DNA of 64,000 nt, taken from contig CAWAIS010000001.1 of assembly GCA_963782255.1 (NCBI GenBank), positions 930,001 through 994,000 of the forward strand. The letters run 5' to 3'. Shown here one piece after another: positions 1 through 7,474 of the stretch (its first letter is position 1; each line of letters opens with the position of its first letter). The notes beneath the pieces were generated by a model, which was not told where the DNA came from, did no database searches, and saw nothing but the letters and a program-made list of their open reading frames with translations. Made by a program: the position numbers and the translations under genes. This DNA comes from Roseiarcus sp963782255 (GTDB lineage: Bacteria > Pseudomonadota > Alphaproteobacteria > Rhizobiales > Beijerinckiaceae).

Positions 1-19
1 GATGGCGCGCTCGGGCTGG

Positions 20-165
20 TGGCGAGCGCGTGGCTGGACAACCGTCGCAGAGCCCTTTCCTTACCTCGTCCTCGACGGCGCGATGAGAAGGTGCGCGATG
101 CGCTGCGAGGGCATCATTCCTCGCGGCGCACGCTTGTGCTCCAGGGATCGCATGCCGAAATAAAT
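20..165 (+). pseudogene. Possible IS256-family transposase fragment
   Basis: Short stretches in different forward frames read WLD, then PFPYLVLDG, then DEKVRDA, which resembles the part of IS256 transposases around 'PYLVLDARYEKVR'. The frame shifts within about 100 bases and no start or end is present. I infer a decayed mutator-type transposase remnant; the similarity is short and could be misleading. Confidence 0.3.
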
Positions 166-573
166 TCTACAGACCGCACGGCTTGTTGACGAGCCCGGCG
201 TTCTCGGTCAGCGCCGAGCCGCTCCATTGCAGATAAACGACGCCCTTGAGCCATGTCGGATAGAGGGGATTCGATGCGCAGATCGTAGACGGCAGTTGAT
301 AGCCCTTGCCGGTCGTCCCGCTCGCCGATGGAATCAGATCGCCAATGACAGAGAGCGTCGTCAGGGTTTTCGTGTTGGCGTTCCAGCCCATGCATTGCGT
401 TGTATTGACGAAGCCAGCGCAGGTCGGATTTCCGACCCGGTTCGCGAGCAGATCAGTCATGTTGGCGAACGCCGGGTCCTCATACACATTGAGGCCGAGC
501 GAATTTCCGTAGACGTAGGCGACGGTGCTGCTCGGAAGGCAGGTCGAAGGACATGTCGTCTGCAAGCCATAGA

Positions 574-581
574 AAATATTT
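574..581. repeat. 8-bp target-site duplication of the IS1595 element (left copy)
   Basis: AAATATTT at 574-581 is repeated exactly at 1616-1623, directly outside both inverted ends of the element. Eight bases is the usual IS1595-family duplication. The target is itself palindromic. Confidence 0.85.
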
Positions 582-1615
582 CCTGATTACGCGGCAACGT
601 CAGCCAGTTTTAGCAAGCGGTAAGGCATCGGGAGGGTCCTCAGCGCAACGAATGCGAGGCGGGGGATCATGGTTTCGAGCTCGTATCGGCGATTAAATCG
701 ATATTCGAACTCCGCGAGATATCGAGGGACGTGTTTTTCTCCTACGGCTCGGTAGGTCCCGACGAGGGCGGCTTTGATATTGCCCAATGCGGTATTGACC
801 CATTTGAAAGCAGGGGTGCGAACCGCTTGCTTGCCGCTTCCGGTCTTTATTGAGGTGTGCAGGCATCCGGCTTGGGTGACGGCGGCGAAGCACGCCAGGC
901 CGTCGGAGACGATATTGGCGCCGGGCCTGAGCGCGGTGCTTGCGAGTTTTCGGATCGCAAAGCTGCTGAAGGCTTTGACAGGCCGAAGGATGATTTGATC
1001 TGGCTTGCCGTCGTCGGTTGTCGCGACCGCAGCGACGAACGGCGTCTTGCCTGTTGCGCCGCGCCCGCGGCGGCCGGACCGGGCGCCGCCGATATAGGCG
1101 TCGTCCATCTGGACGTTGCCTTTCAAGCGTTTGCTCGCGTTACGCTCCAACATGACTTGAGCGAGCTTGTGCTTCATCATCCAAGCAGCCGTCTGGGTGA
1201 CGCCAAGGCGTCGACCGAGTTCGATACTGGAAATGCCCTTCTTTGATTGCGTGACCAGGTAGATCGTCTTGAACCAGATGCGCAGCGGCAGCTTGCTCGA
1301 AGCGAAGATCGTTCCCGCTTTGACAGAGGTCTGCTTGCGACACGCGTTACACTGGAATAAACGCCGCGCGCCGCGCGTGACGACGCAGTGATCAGCGCCC
1401 TTGCACCCGGGACATTCGAACCCGTTCGGCCACCGCCATTTGACCAGCGCCGCATGACATTGCTCTTCGGTTCCGTAAATCTCCGCGAAACGAGCCTCGC
1501 TGAGGCCTTTCTGAAACTGAACCTGATTGCGCGCCATCAGAGAACCCCTGCGAAAACAACATGTTCATGTTCCGTTCTACTGAACGTCTGAAGCTGACGC
1601 AAGCGCGTAATCAGG
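582..1615 (-). mobile_element. Complete IS1595-family insertion sequence (1034 bp)
   Basis: The ends are perfect 12-bp inverted repeats, CCTGATTACGCG at 582-593 and CGCGTAATCAGG at 1604-1615. A further matching CGTCAGC block follows after a 4-base mismatch. An 8-bp direct repeat flanks the element and a single intact transposase gene fills it. It disrupts the secreted-protein gene, and the intact ends and duplication suggest a fairly recent insertion. Confidence 0.9.
587..1537 (-). CDS. IS1595 family transposase
   Basis: The 316-residue protein catalyses cut-and-paste transposition of its element. The N-terminal part carries a zinc-ribbon with two CxxC-type pairs (CPGC near residue 42 and CNAC near residue 63). 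An ISXO2-like DDE catalytic domain follows, with the first Asp in VQMDDAYIGG and the second in NIVSDGLACF. The third region ends in the FNRRY motif typical of this family. Length and domain order match IS1595 transposases. The start ATG lies 78 bases inside the element end. The gene appears intact, so the element may be active. Confidence 0.9.
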   Translation of the reverse strand: MARNQVQFQKGLSEARFAEIYGTEEQCHAALVKWRWPNGFECPGCKGADHCVVTRGARRLFQCNACRKQTSVKAGTIFASSKLPLRIWFKTIYLVTQSKKGISSIELGRRLGVTQTAAWMMKHKLAQVMLERNASKRLKGNVQMDDAYIGGARSGRRGRGATGKTPFVAAVATTDDGKPDQIILRPVKAFSSFAIRKLASTALRPGANIVSDGLACFAAVTQAGCLHTSIKTGSGKQAVRTPAFKWVNTALGNIKAALVGTYRAVGEKHVPRYLAEFEYRFNRRYELETMIPRLAFVALRTLPMPYRLLKLADVAA

Positions 1616-1784
1616 AAATATTTTGCGAGTTGGCCGGATTGACGCCGGTATCGCCGACGACGACATTGTTACCAAGGACGCCGAGCCCGAGCGCATAAAC
1701 AGGGCCACCACCCGCCTGCCCGCCAACCGTCGCATAATTCGATCGCGAAATATAAGGGAGGCCGACGCCCAGGGTCTTGGCCGC

Positions 1785-2184
1785 TCCCGCGGAGGCTTGA
1801 GCACGAAAATCCACGCCGCTGGCGACGCGCTCGGGCAATCCGGTGCGCCTGATTGGATCGCCAGGGCAGCGCAACGACATCGCCTTCGCGCATGATCTGG
1901 TCGACGGCTTCGCCGCAGACGTCACGATCGCCGACAAGGGCTCCGACGCCGATCATCTCTGCGACCGGATCGAAGAAACCGGCGGCGAGGTCGTCATCCC
2001 GCCAAAGCGCAACCGCACCGTCAAGCGTCCCTACGACGACGACCTCTACAAGGAGCGCAACATCATCGAGCGTTTCTTCAATAAGCTCAAACAGTTCCGC
2101 CGCGTCGCGACGCGATACGACAAGCTGCTCGCCAACTTCATGGGCTTCGTCAAACTCGCCGCCATCGCCATCTGGCTCAAATAA
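1785..2184 (+). pseudogene. IS5-family (IS427-like) transposase, C-terminal fragment
   Basis: The fragment begins in one frame with RSRGGLSTKIHAA, shifts frame near 1840, and continues through ADKGSDADHLCDRI to the ERFFNKLKQFRRVATRYDK motif and the normal C-terminus. These are hallmarks of the IS427 subgroup of IS5. The N-terminal half is missing, so it cannot encode an active enzyme. A separate N-terminal piece of the same kind of transposase lies at 44133-44302. Confidence 0.8.
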
Positions 2185-2204
2185 TTAAATGATCACCACG
2201 GGCT

Positions 2205-2760
2205 AGAGCATCGGCCGTTCTCTGTCACGGTGCCAAAGCCGAACCGTATCAGGCGGCGCAACTCGCCCCATAGGATCTCTACCGAGACCGCGGCTAGAGG
2301 CAAGGCCCGGCGTCGCGCCGCACGACCGGGCCAAGCAAGCCAACGTCTTCGACGACGACGGTGCGCTTTTTCGCCCCGCCGGACCGTCCGAGCCACAGCG
2401 CCTGGGCGTCCACGATCGGCGCGCGGGCAATGATCGTAGCCGCGCCCAGCCGGATCGCGTCGGACGCGGGTTCCGCGCCGAAGGCCGTCCAGCAAGTTGA
2501 GGGTGCCGACCAACGAAGCGACGAAGCGGGTCTTCGAGCGGCTGTGGATGTCGGCGGGTGCACCCACTTGCTCGAACGCGCCCTCGTTCATGACCAGGAT
2601 GCAATCGGAGATCGCGAGCCTCCTCCTGGTCGTGGGTGACGACGATAGTGGTGACCCCGAGCGGCGCTGCAGCGCACCAATCTCTTCGCGTAAGCTCACA
2701 CGGACGCGCGCGTCGAGCGCCGAGAGCGGCTCGTCCAGCCGCAGGATTCTCAGGGGGCCC
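2205..2760 (-). pseudogene. ABC transporter ATP-binding protein remnant (PotA/spermidine-type)
   Basis: Reverse-strand frames carry the Walker B and D-loop (LRLDEPLSALDARVR), then LAISDCILVMNEGAFEQVGAPADI and FVASLVGTLNLLDG, followed by TOBE-domain-like sequence in another frame. This is the C-terminal half of an ATPase of the polyamine or iron type of ABC importer. The P-loop half and signature motif are absent, and at least two frameshifts break it. Confidence 0.7.
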
Positions 2761-2799
2761 GCGAGAGTGGTCTGGTCATCGTTGCGCGGTGCCGCCCGG

Positions 2800-3177
2800 T
2801 CACAACCAGGCGACACTGCGGTGGAAGCCCCGCTCCGCGGGAATGCCGACCACATCGGCGGCTATCAGGTAACCGCGGCGGGGGCGCGTGCGTAAGATCC
2901 GCTGCGCCTCGGTGCCCAGGGCGCAGCGGATTTCATGAACGCACTGGGTGATATTGTTTTCTGTTACAAAGACACTTGGCCAGACCGAAGCCATGATCAA
3001 CTCCTTCGAGACGACGCGGCCGGCATTTTCAACGAGTAGCAACAGCAAAGCGAAGGATTTGGGGCGCAAGGGCAGCTCCGTGCCGTCCATCGCCAGTAGT
3101 GCCCCGCTGTTCGCGTCGAGAGTAAATCCACTAAATTTGTAGGCTATGTTCTCCGTTTGTCTGGCGATCGACGACAC
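2800..3177 (-). pseudogene. OmpR/PhoB-type winged-helix DNA-binding domain, truncated regulator
   Basis: From a GTG start at 3177, preceded by GGAG, the protein reads through a full winged-helix domain (FSGFTLDANSGALL to LRTRPRRGYLIAAD). This matches the N-terminal domain of CadC-like regulators and of rhizobial winged-helix/TPR proteins. It then runs into unrelated sequence and stops, next to the ABC transporter remnant. The usual C-terminal sensor or TPR part is missing. I infer a regulator cut by rearrangement; a free DNA-binding domain might still be made. Confidence 0.55.
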
Positions 3178-4035
3178 GTTCCGTTCTCCCCCCGCCCGAC
3201 AGGAATGCAGAGTTGCAGGCCAAGGTCCCATTCGCGCTCTCCCTCAAAACAATAGTCATCGGTCGCAATTCGGATTAGCGTGGGTTTTAGAAAAGGAACA
3301 TCGTAAACACCAACTCAAGACGCAAAGAAGTGCGTCGGTGCACACTTAACGTGCGACCACCATTCCAAGTAACATCCTTCCAGCAAAGGTGCTGTGATCT
3401 GGGTCACATCACAGCCATTACGAGGGCGCGGACGCGATAGCGGCGTCAATCGCCAGGAAGTTGGACCGCGAGCCACCGCCAAGGCATTCCACACGCTGGC
3501 CGGCGGCACGGCATCCCCGACTGCGTCATGGAGCGGCATCCCAACTCGCCGCCAGGCGGCGAAACACGGGAAGAACGAGGGTCGCCTTCCCTGGGGGAGA
3601 AGACGTCGATGAGGCGGGATTACACCGTTTGAAGGAGACGGTGCGCCTGTCCCACCGTCTCACCGAGTTCACGAGATCAACAAGCTCATTGCGCATCTCC
3701 CGGGCCACGTGTCCGCGGCAAGCTCTCCTTGGTTTGCCCTTCGGAGTCGACGCGCCCGGCAATCGCGAAGCCGCCCCGATTGCCAATATAGATAAGATCC
3801 GCCTACAGGTTTCCCGGGACCAAAGGTAGGAAAAATCCGCAGGACCCCGCCGCCATTGATGGCGATGGATCCCACGGGCAGCGCCGTATCCGGGCCACGG
3901 CGAGACGTTCAATTTCATGCATTCTTCAGAAGATTTTTACTTATATTTCAAGACTCGACGCTCAACCCGTGATTTTATCGGTACGCGAAGGGAATCTTGC
4001 CTGCGCCAGCGGGTGCTATTCCTAGAGCGGCCTAG
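3178..4035. other. Long stretch without a recognisable gene
   Basis: Open frames exist on both strands, including about 130 codons on the reverse strand at 3526-3918. None has a recognisable motif or a convincing start. The region becomes AT-rich after about 3910, ahead of the peptide gene, so the promoter of the downstream operon probably lies between 3910 and 4030. I could not pick out -35 and -10 boxes with confidence. Confidence 0.4.
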
Positions 4036-4062
4036 TCTAAACACTCTAAACACTCTAAACAC
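4036..4062 (+). repeat. Three tandem 9-bp repeats upstream of the peptide gene
   Basis: TCTAAACAC occurs three times head to tail with no mismatch, ending 14 bases before the start codon and touching the ribosome-binding region. It may be a regulator-binding site or a leader element affecting translation of the peptide gene. The role is inferred from position only. Confidence 0.8.
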
Positions 4063-4076
4063 AAATGGAGACATCA

Positions 4077-4175
4077 ATGAAGACGCTCTCGATCGTCAAG
4101 GTCCAGAAAATCGCTCTGACCAAGACGGCTGTCGCCGCCTATGGTCATGGTTGTGGGATTGTACACTTGGGCTAA
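4077..4175 (+). CDS. Putative RiPP precursor peptide (32 residues)
   Basis: The ATG at 4077 has a GGAG ribosome-binding site ten bases upstream. The reading frame gives a 32-residue peptide that starts MKTLSIVKVQKIAL and ends AAYGHGCGIVHLG. The first 20 residues are basic and amphipathic (four Lys, no acidic residue), as expected of a leader. The last 11, YGHGCGIVHLG, are Gly-rich with one Cys and two His, and look like a core. It is directly followed by a PqqD-like/M50 protease gene and an export system, a layout typical of ribosomally made, modified peptides. I know of no named family with this core. Function, modification and cleavage site are inference. It is too short for routine gene calling. 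Confidence 0.7.
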   Translation: MKTLSIVKVQKIALTKTAVAAYGHGCGIVHLG

Positions 4176-4197
4176 CTTACCTTCCGTGTGCATAATT

Positions 4198-4232
4198 CGG
4201 CTTCCATGTCATGGTCCTTGACCTGGAAGCCG
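4198..4232 (+). promoter_or_regulatory. Intercistronic hairpin between the peptide gene and the protease gene
   Basis: A perfect 9-bp inverted repeat (CGGCTTCCA at 4198-4206, TGGAAGCCG at 4224-4232) with a 17-base loop sits 22 bases after the peptide stop codon. No T-run follows, so it is not a classic intrinsic terminator. Hairpins at this position often stabilise the upstream message or reduce read-through, so that more precursor than enzyme is made. That role is inferred. Confidence 0.6.
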
Positions 4233-4290
4233 TCTACACGCACTGTACTGCTCGCAAACAAATCTAATACTCTCAATACATGGTCGCAAT

Positions 4291-5520
4291 GTGTCAACGC
4301 AAGATTCCGAGTTTCAATTATCGACCTTCGATACGGAAATATATTCCGTAATTCCGCTCTCCGTACAGAAAGAACGAGGCTTCTACCTGGTCGGAAATAG
4401 CGAAAAGGGCGATTTTTACCAATTTCCGGATGAGGGCGTGAAAATTCTCAATATGCTCGCGGCCGGCCATAGCGCATCCACGATCAAATCCGAGCTTGTC
4501 TCGGAGCAGGCCGAAAAGATCGATGTTGACAGTTTTGTTCAACTTTTGTTAAGCATAGATTTTATCCATCCCAGAGGCGACTTGTCGACGGTGCATGAGC
4601 GCCGCCCGACCACGGAACATGACACGCGGCGAGTCTTCGACGTAGATCCGCGCATCGCCAACAGGATATATTCAACTCCTGTTCTACTGCTGAGTGTCGG
4701 TATAATATTCTATGCGACCGTCTGCGTTATAATGGACCCCGCGCTCCGTTTAAATTTTACCGCGTTTTACATCGAAACAAACCGAACTTTATTCTTACTT
4801 ATCTTAATGGTTCTCGCGTTCGTACAGATCGCTCTGCACGAAGCCGGTCACATGCTTGCAGCTGCACGGCGCGGGATCAAATCGAAATATGGGATAAGCA
4901 ATCGATTGTGGATGATTGTCGCCGAGTCGGATCTGACGGGCATCTTATGTTTACCGAAGTCCCAGCGCTACTTTCCGATGCTTGCAGGCCTGTTTGTTGA
5001 CATTCTTTGTGTCGCGCTTTTGACCATACTCTTGAAATTTATGATACAACGCGGAGTCAATGCTTTCAGCATTCAAGTCGTTCAGGCAGTGATATTAGAC
5101 ATTGTCATCAGCATTATCTGGCAGTTTAACATATTCGTCAAAACCGATATCTACTATATACTTTGTAATTATTACAGCCATCCTGATCTTGACATGGAGG
5201 CACGGATATATTTGCGAGACCTGCTTTATAGAATCAGTTTTGGCAACCGTGGAATTCGGTCGTCACAGTCACACGTCAGGAATTTGAACGGTCTTCGCGT
5301 ATTTACCGCGATTTGGTTATTTGGCCGTGTCTTCTCCCTTCTCATATTGCTTTTCGTTTTCATACCGACGATGGTTCGATACGTAGTGTCAGCGTTTCAC
5401 GTGCTGATAGGGGCTTCCGGTTCCATCTGGATCTTCTGTGATACATTAATATACGTTTCCATAGCAATGACAATGCTTGGTGTTGGAATGTACATGTGGC
5501 TAAGGCAGGTTCGAACCTGA
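4291..5520 (+). CDS. PqqD-like domain fused to an M50-type membrane metalloprotease (peptide maturation)
   Basis: This 409-residue protein has two parts. Residues 1-95 resemble a PqqD-type winged helix (RiPP recognition element), with FYQFPDEGVKILNMLAAG and a C-terminal helix ending in FIHP. Residues 130-405 hold six to eight hydrophobic segments with HEAGH at 183-187 and the distal ligand region FVKTDIYYIL (Asp285). That corresponds to the zinc site of 'peptide zinc metalloproteases' such as YydH. It probably binds the leader of the upstream peptide and cleaves it at or in the membrane. The GTG start at 4291 has no clear ribosome-binding site and an upstream hairpin precedes it, so the start is uncertain. 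Base composition is AT-richer than the window. The protease and RRE parts are recognised from motifs; the substrate is inferred. Confidence 0.8.
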   Translation: MSTQDSEFQLSTFDTEIYSVIPLSVQKERGFYLVGNSEKGDFYQFPDEGVKILNMLAAGHSASTIKSELVSEQAEKIDVDSFVQLLLSIDFIHPRGDLSTVHERRPTTEHDTRRVFDVDPRIANRIYSTPVLLLSVGIIFYATVCVIMDPALRLNFTAFYIETNRTLFLLILMVLAFVQIALHEAGHMLAAARRGIKSKYGISNRLWMIVAESDLTGILCLPKSQRYFPMLAGLFVDILCVALLTILLKFMIQRGVNAFSIQVVQAVILDIVISIIWQFNIFVKTDIYYILCNYYSHPDLDMEARIYLRDLLYRISFGNRGIRSSQSHVRNLNGLRVFTAIWLFGRVFSLLILLFVFIPTMVRYVVSAFHVLIGASGSIWIFCDTLIYVSIAMTMLGVGMYMWLRQVRT

Positions 5521-5544
5521 CGCACGACAATGGAGAGCAAGGCA

Positions 5545-7473
5545 ATGGCCAACATATCTCCAAAAGAATCTTCAGCGGGTGACGCCGGCGATGGCGCAGA
5601 ACTCCGTAGATTGCTTCGCGCTCCTCGCAGGGCTCCCACAATCCGCTTGACCTCCGGGCGCGGGAGTACGCCGGCGACAAGCCGTGTGTTTGACGTCGAT
5701 GCAAGTTTCGACTCCGGAGGAACGTGGGCCGGCGTCGACCAACTGGTGGAGGCGGCCTATCTCGGCCTTTTGGAGATCGAACAGGAGGCGATCGTCGAAG
5801 AGCATCTCTACGAACTCTATATGGTGCTGCCAGCCTATCGCGACCGGATTCGTCCAAAGTGTTTATGCCTGACCGATACGGCTCCCCCCGATGAGCAGAC
5901 GCGCTTTTATCCCCTGGATCGCGCGCACCGCATTGTGAATGGTGTTGTCGGCCTGGTCTTGCAGTGGAAGAGAGCGCTGCGCGATCGAAGTCCCTGGGTT
6001 GTCATCGTACGGAACTTCGACCGTGCGGAGCATCTGGCAACACGTTTCTATACAGAATTGGCGCGACGTTCCGAGATCGACGGCGAGATCGCCGTCATCA
6101 TCGCGACCCGTTATAGCACCGCCGACTTCGCGATGCACGTGCCGGGTATGCAAATTGTTCCGGCTGAACCGAGGATCTCCGACGTCCGGCGCGCTTCGGC
6201 CGCGCAAGAATCGTCCGCGCGTGAAATAATTAATGAGGTCGAGATCAGAGAGTTGCTATCGAAGACGTTGGACCGTAGGCAAGTTTTGTTCGAACAGAAT
6301 TACAACAAACTGCTTAGTCATTATCGACAGTCCGGTGATAATCTAGCTGCAGCACAGATAGCGCTTGATGTCCTGGTTCTCTATGCCAGATATGGGTATT
6401 ATTATGAGGCCAAAAGCTTCCTGCCAATGATCACACCGTACTTTGATGATATTACGAACGATAATGAAATGCTGCGCGTGTACTATATCTCTAATATTTA
6501 TATATGCCATGTCATGACCGGAGATCCGGCCTCATCGATCAGTACTGTTAAGACTCTTTCTGCCAGATACCTCACCGATCCGCGCTCGGTTTCCGAGTCA
6601 AATTATATGGTGGCTATCTACTATCTACGTTATGCAGAAGAGAAAGATTTTAAGCGTGCGGAGGAACATTTCCTGCGCGCCGTCGGACTCATGAGTGCGG
6701 AGTCACATCGAGACCCGTTCCGGAAAGTTTTTATTGATAATGGTCTGGCGTTCTTGCGTGCGCGTCAGGGACGCCATCAGGAGGCGTTGGATCTGTGCAA
6801 GAAGGGTTACGAATTTCTGACGAAGGAAATGGGCGACGACCGTCACCGCTTGCATCGATCTGTGTTGCTATATAATATTGCTCAAGTCTATGTGATGATT
6901 AAAGACCTTGGTGAAGGTCTATTGTATTATAATAAAGCGTTAGAAATGGACCCAAATTATTCTGAATATTATAATGAAGCGGGAAATTTATTGCAGGAAA
7001 TGGACCGATATGAGGAAGCCGTAGAATATTACGCACGCGCCATAGAATGTAGTGCGCCTTACGCCGAAGTCTATTTCAACAAGGGCGTTTGTCACGCCCG
7101 CCTTGGGTCGTTAGAACAAGCGCTAAGCTGCTTTAGAAAAACGCTCGAACTCAATCCCGACCAACCCGTAGCTTATGCTCTGCAGGCAGATGTGTTGCGG
7201 GAACTGGGAAGTGTGGATGAAGCACTCGAAGGATATGATACCGCGATAGCGCTAGGTTATGATTCGACGGCTGTGCGAGTCAATCGAGCCGCCTTACTTT
7301 ACAACAAAGGAGCATTTGAACTTGCGCTGTCGGACATGGATTATGTGATCGTTCGCGATGGGGAAGACCCGGCCCATTACGAAAATCGAGCGACGATATA
7401 CCAAGCGATGAACCGGCAAGAACTGTATTTACAGGATCTGGCTGCGGCGGAACGTTGTAGAGAGGCCGCATAA
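5545..7473 (+). CDS. TPR protein with a degenerate NTPase-like segment, in the RiPP-like operon
   Basis: The protein is about 642 residues. I chose the ATG at 5545 because GGAGAG lies at a suitable distance; the ATG at 5530 is possible. Near residues 140-200, the segment SPWVVIVRNFDRAEHLATRF to IAVIIATR looks like the Walker B and sensor-1 part of a STAND or MalT-like NTPase, but no P-loop is visible. The C-terminal 250 residues are clear tetratricopeptide repeats (such as GLLYYNKALEMDPNY and EQALSCFRKTLELNPDQ). TPRs usually serve as protein-binding scaffolds. The stop codon is one base from the next start, so the genes are coupled. The middle and end are strikingly AT-rich, a sign of transfer. 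I infer a scaffold or regulator of the peptide machinery; the exact role is unknown. Confidence 0.75.
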   Translation: MANISPKESSAGDAGDGAELRRLLRAPRRAPTIRLTSGRGSTPATSRVFDVDASFDSGGTWAGVDQLVEAAYLGLLEIEQEAIVEEHLYELYMVLPAYRDRIRPKCLCLTDTAPPDEQTRFYPLDRAHRIVNGVVGLVLQWKRALRDRSPWVVIVRNFDRAEHLATRFYTELARRSEIDGEIAVIIATRYSTADFAMHVPGMQIVPAEPRISDVRRASAAQESSAREIINEVEIRELLSKTLDRRQVLFEQNYNKLLSHYRQSGDNLAAAQIALDVLVLYARYGYYYEAKSFLPMITPYFDDITNDNEMLRVYYISNIYICHVMTGDPASSISTVKTLSARYLTDPRSVSESNYMVAIYYLRYAEEKDFKRAEEHFLRAVGLMSAESHRDPFRKVFIDNGLAFLRARQGRHQEALDLCKKGYEFLTKEMGDDRHRLHRSVLLYNIAQVYVMIKDLGEGLLYYNKALEMDPNYSEYYNEAGNLLQEMDRYEEAVEYYARAIECSAPYAEVYFNKGVCHARLGSLEQALSCFRKTLELNPDQPVAYALQADVLRELGSVDEALEGYDTAIALGYDSTAVRVNRAALLYNKGAFELALSDMDYVIVRDGEDPAHYENRATIYQAMNRQELYLQDLAAAERCREAA

Positions 7474-7474
7474 C

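Larger units (their letters stand above)
167..1780 (-). pseudogene. Secreted-type hypothetical protein, split by an IS1595 insertion and 5'-truncated
   Basis: Two reverse-strand pieces in one protein style (rich in Gly, Asn, Thr and Val, with paired cysteines) flank the IS1595 element. The upstream piece (about 1624-1780) runs GVGLPYISRSNYA to NSQNI. The downstream piece (167-573) starts at FYGLQTTCPS and ends in NKPCGL. Removing the element and one copy of its 8-bp duplication joins them in frame. The N-terminal part is missing beyond about 1780, where an IS5-type transposase remnant begins. The composition suggests an exported or surface protein, but I do not recognise the family and assign no function. 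Confidence 0.55.

Noticed and set aside
2240..2870. Several forward frames of 65-130 codons
   Set aside because: They are complementary to the decayed ABC ATPase, whose DEPLSALDAR motif is on the reverse strand.
4077..4175. Methanobactin precursor
   Set aside because: The leader has a similar basic pattern, but the core has one Cys instead of the usual pairs and no MbnB or MbnC gene is near.
4224..4260. Intrinsic terminator after the peptide gene
   Set aside because: The stem is good but no T-run follows, and the downstream genes have no separate promoter that I could see.
4188..4400. A 70-codon frame overlapping the start of the M50 protease gene
   Set aside because: It has no ribosome-binding site, begins in the hairpin, and is out of frame with the convincing protease gene.
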